Assembly (NCBI RefSeq): GCF_002197815.1
Contig: NZ_NIUB01000008.1
Span: 1 to 64,000 of the forward strand
Source: Pseudomonas oleovorans subsp. oleovorans
GTDB taxonomy: Bacteria; Pseudomonadota; Gammaproteobacteria; Pseudomonadales; Pseudomonadaceae
DNA: 64,000 nucleotides
Direction of reading: 5' to 3'
Shown: positions 63,713-64,000 of the stretch, one piece after another
Numbering within the stretch: the first letter of the stretch is position 1
Layout of the letters: each line of letters starts with the position of its first letter
Notes under the pieces: generated by a model
The model's input: only the letters and a program-made list of their open reading frames with translations
Told to the model about the DNA's origin: nothing
The model's database searches: none
Program-made: the position numbers and the translations under genes

Positions 63713-63730
63713 TAGCAATACCCGTGCCTA
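63713..63730 (-). promoter_or_regulatory. RpoN (sigma 54) promoter of fleSR
   Basis: The minus strand reads TAGGCACGGGTATTGCTA: GGCACG at -24 and TTGC at -12, with ten bases between GG and GC. fleSR is known to be activated by FleQ with RpoN. Confidence 0.87.
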
Positions 63731-63758
63731 CTTTTTTATTCTTATTTTTCAACCACTT

Positions 63759-63798
63759 AAAAAAACAAAGCCGGAGCTTGCGTCAAAGCTCCGGCTTT
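63759..63798 (-). terminator. Rho-independent terminator downstream of fleQ
   Basis: AAAGCCGGAGCTT pairs with AAGCTCCGGCTTT around a short loop, followed on the minus strand by a run of seven T's. It ends just before the fleSR promoter, so fleQ and fleSR are separate transcripts. Confidence 0.9.
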
Positions 63799-63837
63799 CT
63801 TTGCGGCGTTACGGATGTTCTGAAAAAGTTACTTACC

Positions 63838-63905
63838 GTCACTCCCGCGAAGGCGGGAGCCCAGGAGTTTCGCAGGTTCTGGATTCCCGCCTGCGCGGGA
63901 ATGAC
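63838..63905. repeat. Pair of GTCACTCCCGCGAAGGCGGG-type repeats in opposite orientation
   Basis: GTCACTCCCGCGAAGGCGGG at the left and CCCGCCTGCGCGGGAATGAC at the right form both individual hairpins and a larger inverted pair. It is located between the fleQ stop and its terminator, inside the 3' untranslated region. Confidence 0.85.
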
Positions 63906-63942
63906 GAGTTTCCCAGAGTTTCCTTAGCCTGAGGCTGAGGAA

Positions 63943-64000
63943 TCAATCCTCGTCCTGACCATCCTCTTCGCGGCGGCTCATGCCGTACTTGCGCATCTTC
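63943..64000 (-). CDS. fleQ: Flagellar master regulator FleQ, C-terminal end only
   Basis: The last 18 codons on the minus strand give KMRKYGMSRREEDGQDED and TGA at 63943-63945, matching the acidic C-terminus of FleQ after its Fis-type HTH. The rest lies beyond the right edge. FleQ with RpoN activates the flagellar hierarchy and represses exopolysaccharide genes in a cyclic di-GMP-dependent way. Identification rests on this short tail plus its position before fleSR. Confidence 0.8.
   Translation of the reverse strand, partial: KMRKYGMSRREEDGQDED

Overview
The window is chromosomal DNA from a Pseudomonas species. The gene content and order match that genus: fleSR-fliEFGHIJ-fliK-fliLMNOPQR-flhB-flhA-flhF-fleN-fliA-cheYZAB-motCD-parC-parP-cheW, a ccmABCDEFGHI operon, polar flagellar regulators, RpoN-type promoters and typical Pseudomonas REP repeats. 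The contiguous fle/fli/flh/che cluster argues against P. aeruginosa, where it is split. A P. oleovorans/mendocina/alcaligenes-type species is my inference only.

Layout. 1-848 is the 5' part of a minus-strand group II intron running off the left edge. 1114-2274 is a membrane diguanylate cyclase. 2472-4392 is a prophage scar (5'-truncated GH19 lysin facing a broken tyrosine integrase) beside the ABC-F gene ybiT. 6.1-10 kb is a stack of broken genes: azoR, lysR, a chemoreceptor, a nucleobase permease, ompK, a second group II intron fragment and a periplasmic binding protein. 10.2-14.0 kb holds intact moaA, a TetR regulator, two lipoproteins (one FlgO-like) and an XRE regulator. 14.1-17.6 kb is a collapsed glyoxylate/glycerate locus (DUF336, glxR, ttuD, pyk). 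It is followed by intact urea and SLC13 transporters and a four-copy 100-bp tandem repeat.

21.0-28.4 kb (minus) is the cytochrome c maturation operon ccmABCDEFGHI plus a lipoprotein, mostly with 4-base ATGA overlaps. 28.6-30.4 kb (plus) is a translationally coupled pair, a second FliK-type protein and a stand-alone FlhB C-terminal domain.

30.5-64 kb (all minus) is the flagellar and chemotaxis cluster. Reading from the right edge: fleQ (3' end only), fleSR, a GIY-YIG gene, fliEFGHIJ, a STAS / response-regulator-phosphatase / Hpt module, fliK, fliLMNOPQR-flhB, flhA-flhF-fleN-fliA, cheYZAB, motCD, parC-parP-cheW and a DUF2802 gene. RpoN -24/-12 motifs with the exact GG-N10-GC spacing are visible before fleS, fliE, fliK, fliL and flhA, consistent with the FleQ/RpoN then FleSR cascade known in Pseudomonas. 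CheA carries four copies of an ITDDEFExLLD-type repeat in its linker, next to parC/parP, the system that places chemotaxis arrays at the pole. A 283-bp MITE-like element with 20-bp terminal inverted repeats sits exactly between the fliG stop codon and the fliH start codon.

The core clusters show no frameshifts, whereas about a dozen genes at 2.4-17.6 kb are truncated, frameshifted or internally deleted. That contrast suggests real decay of an accessory zone rather than poor sequence quality.
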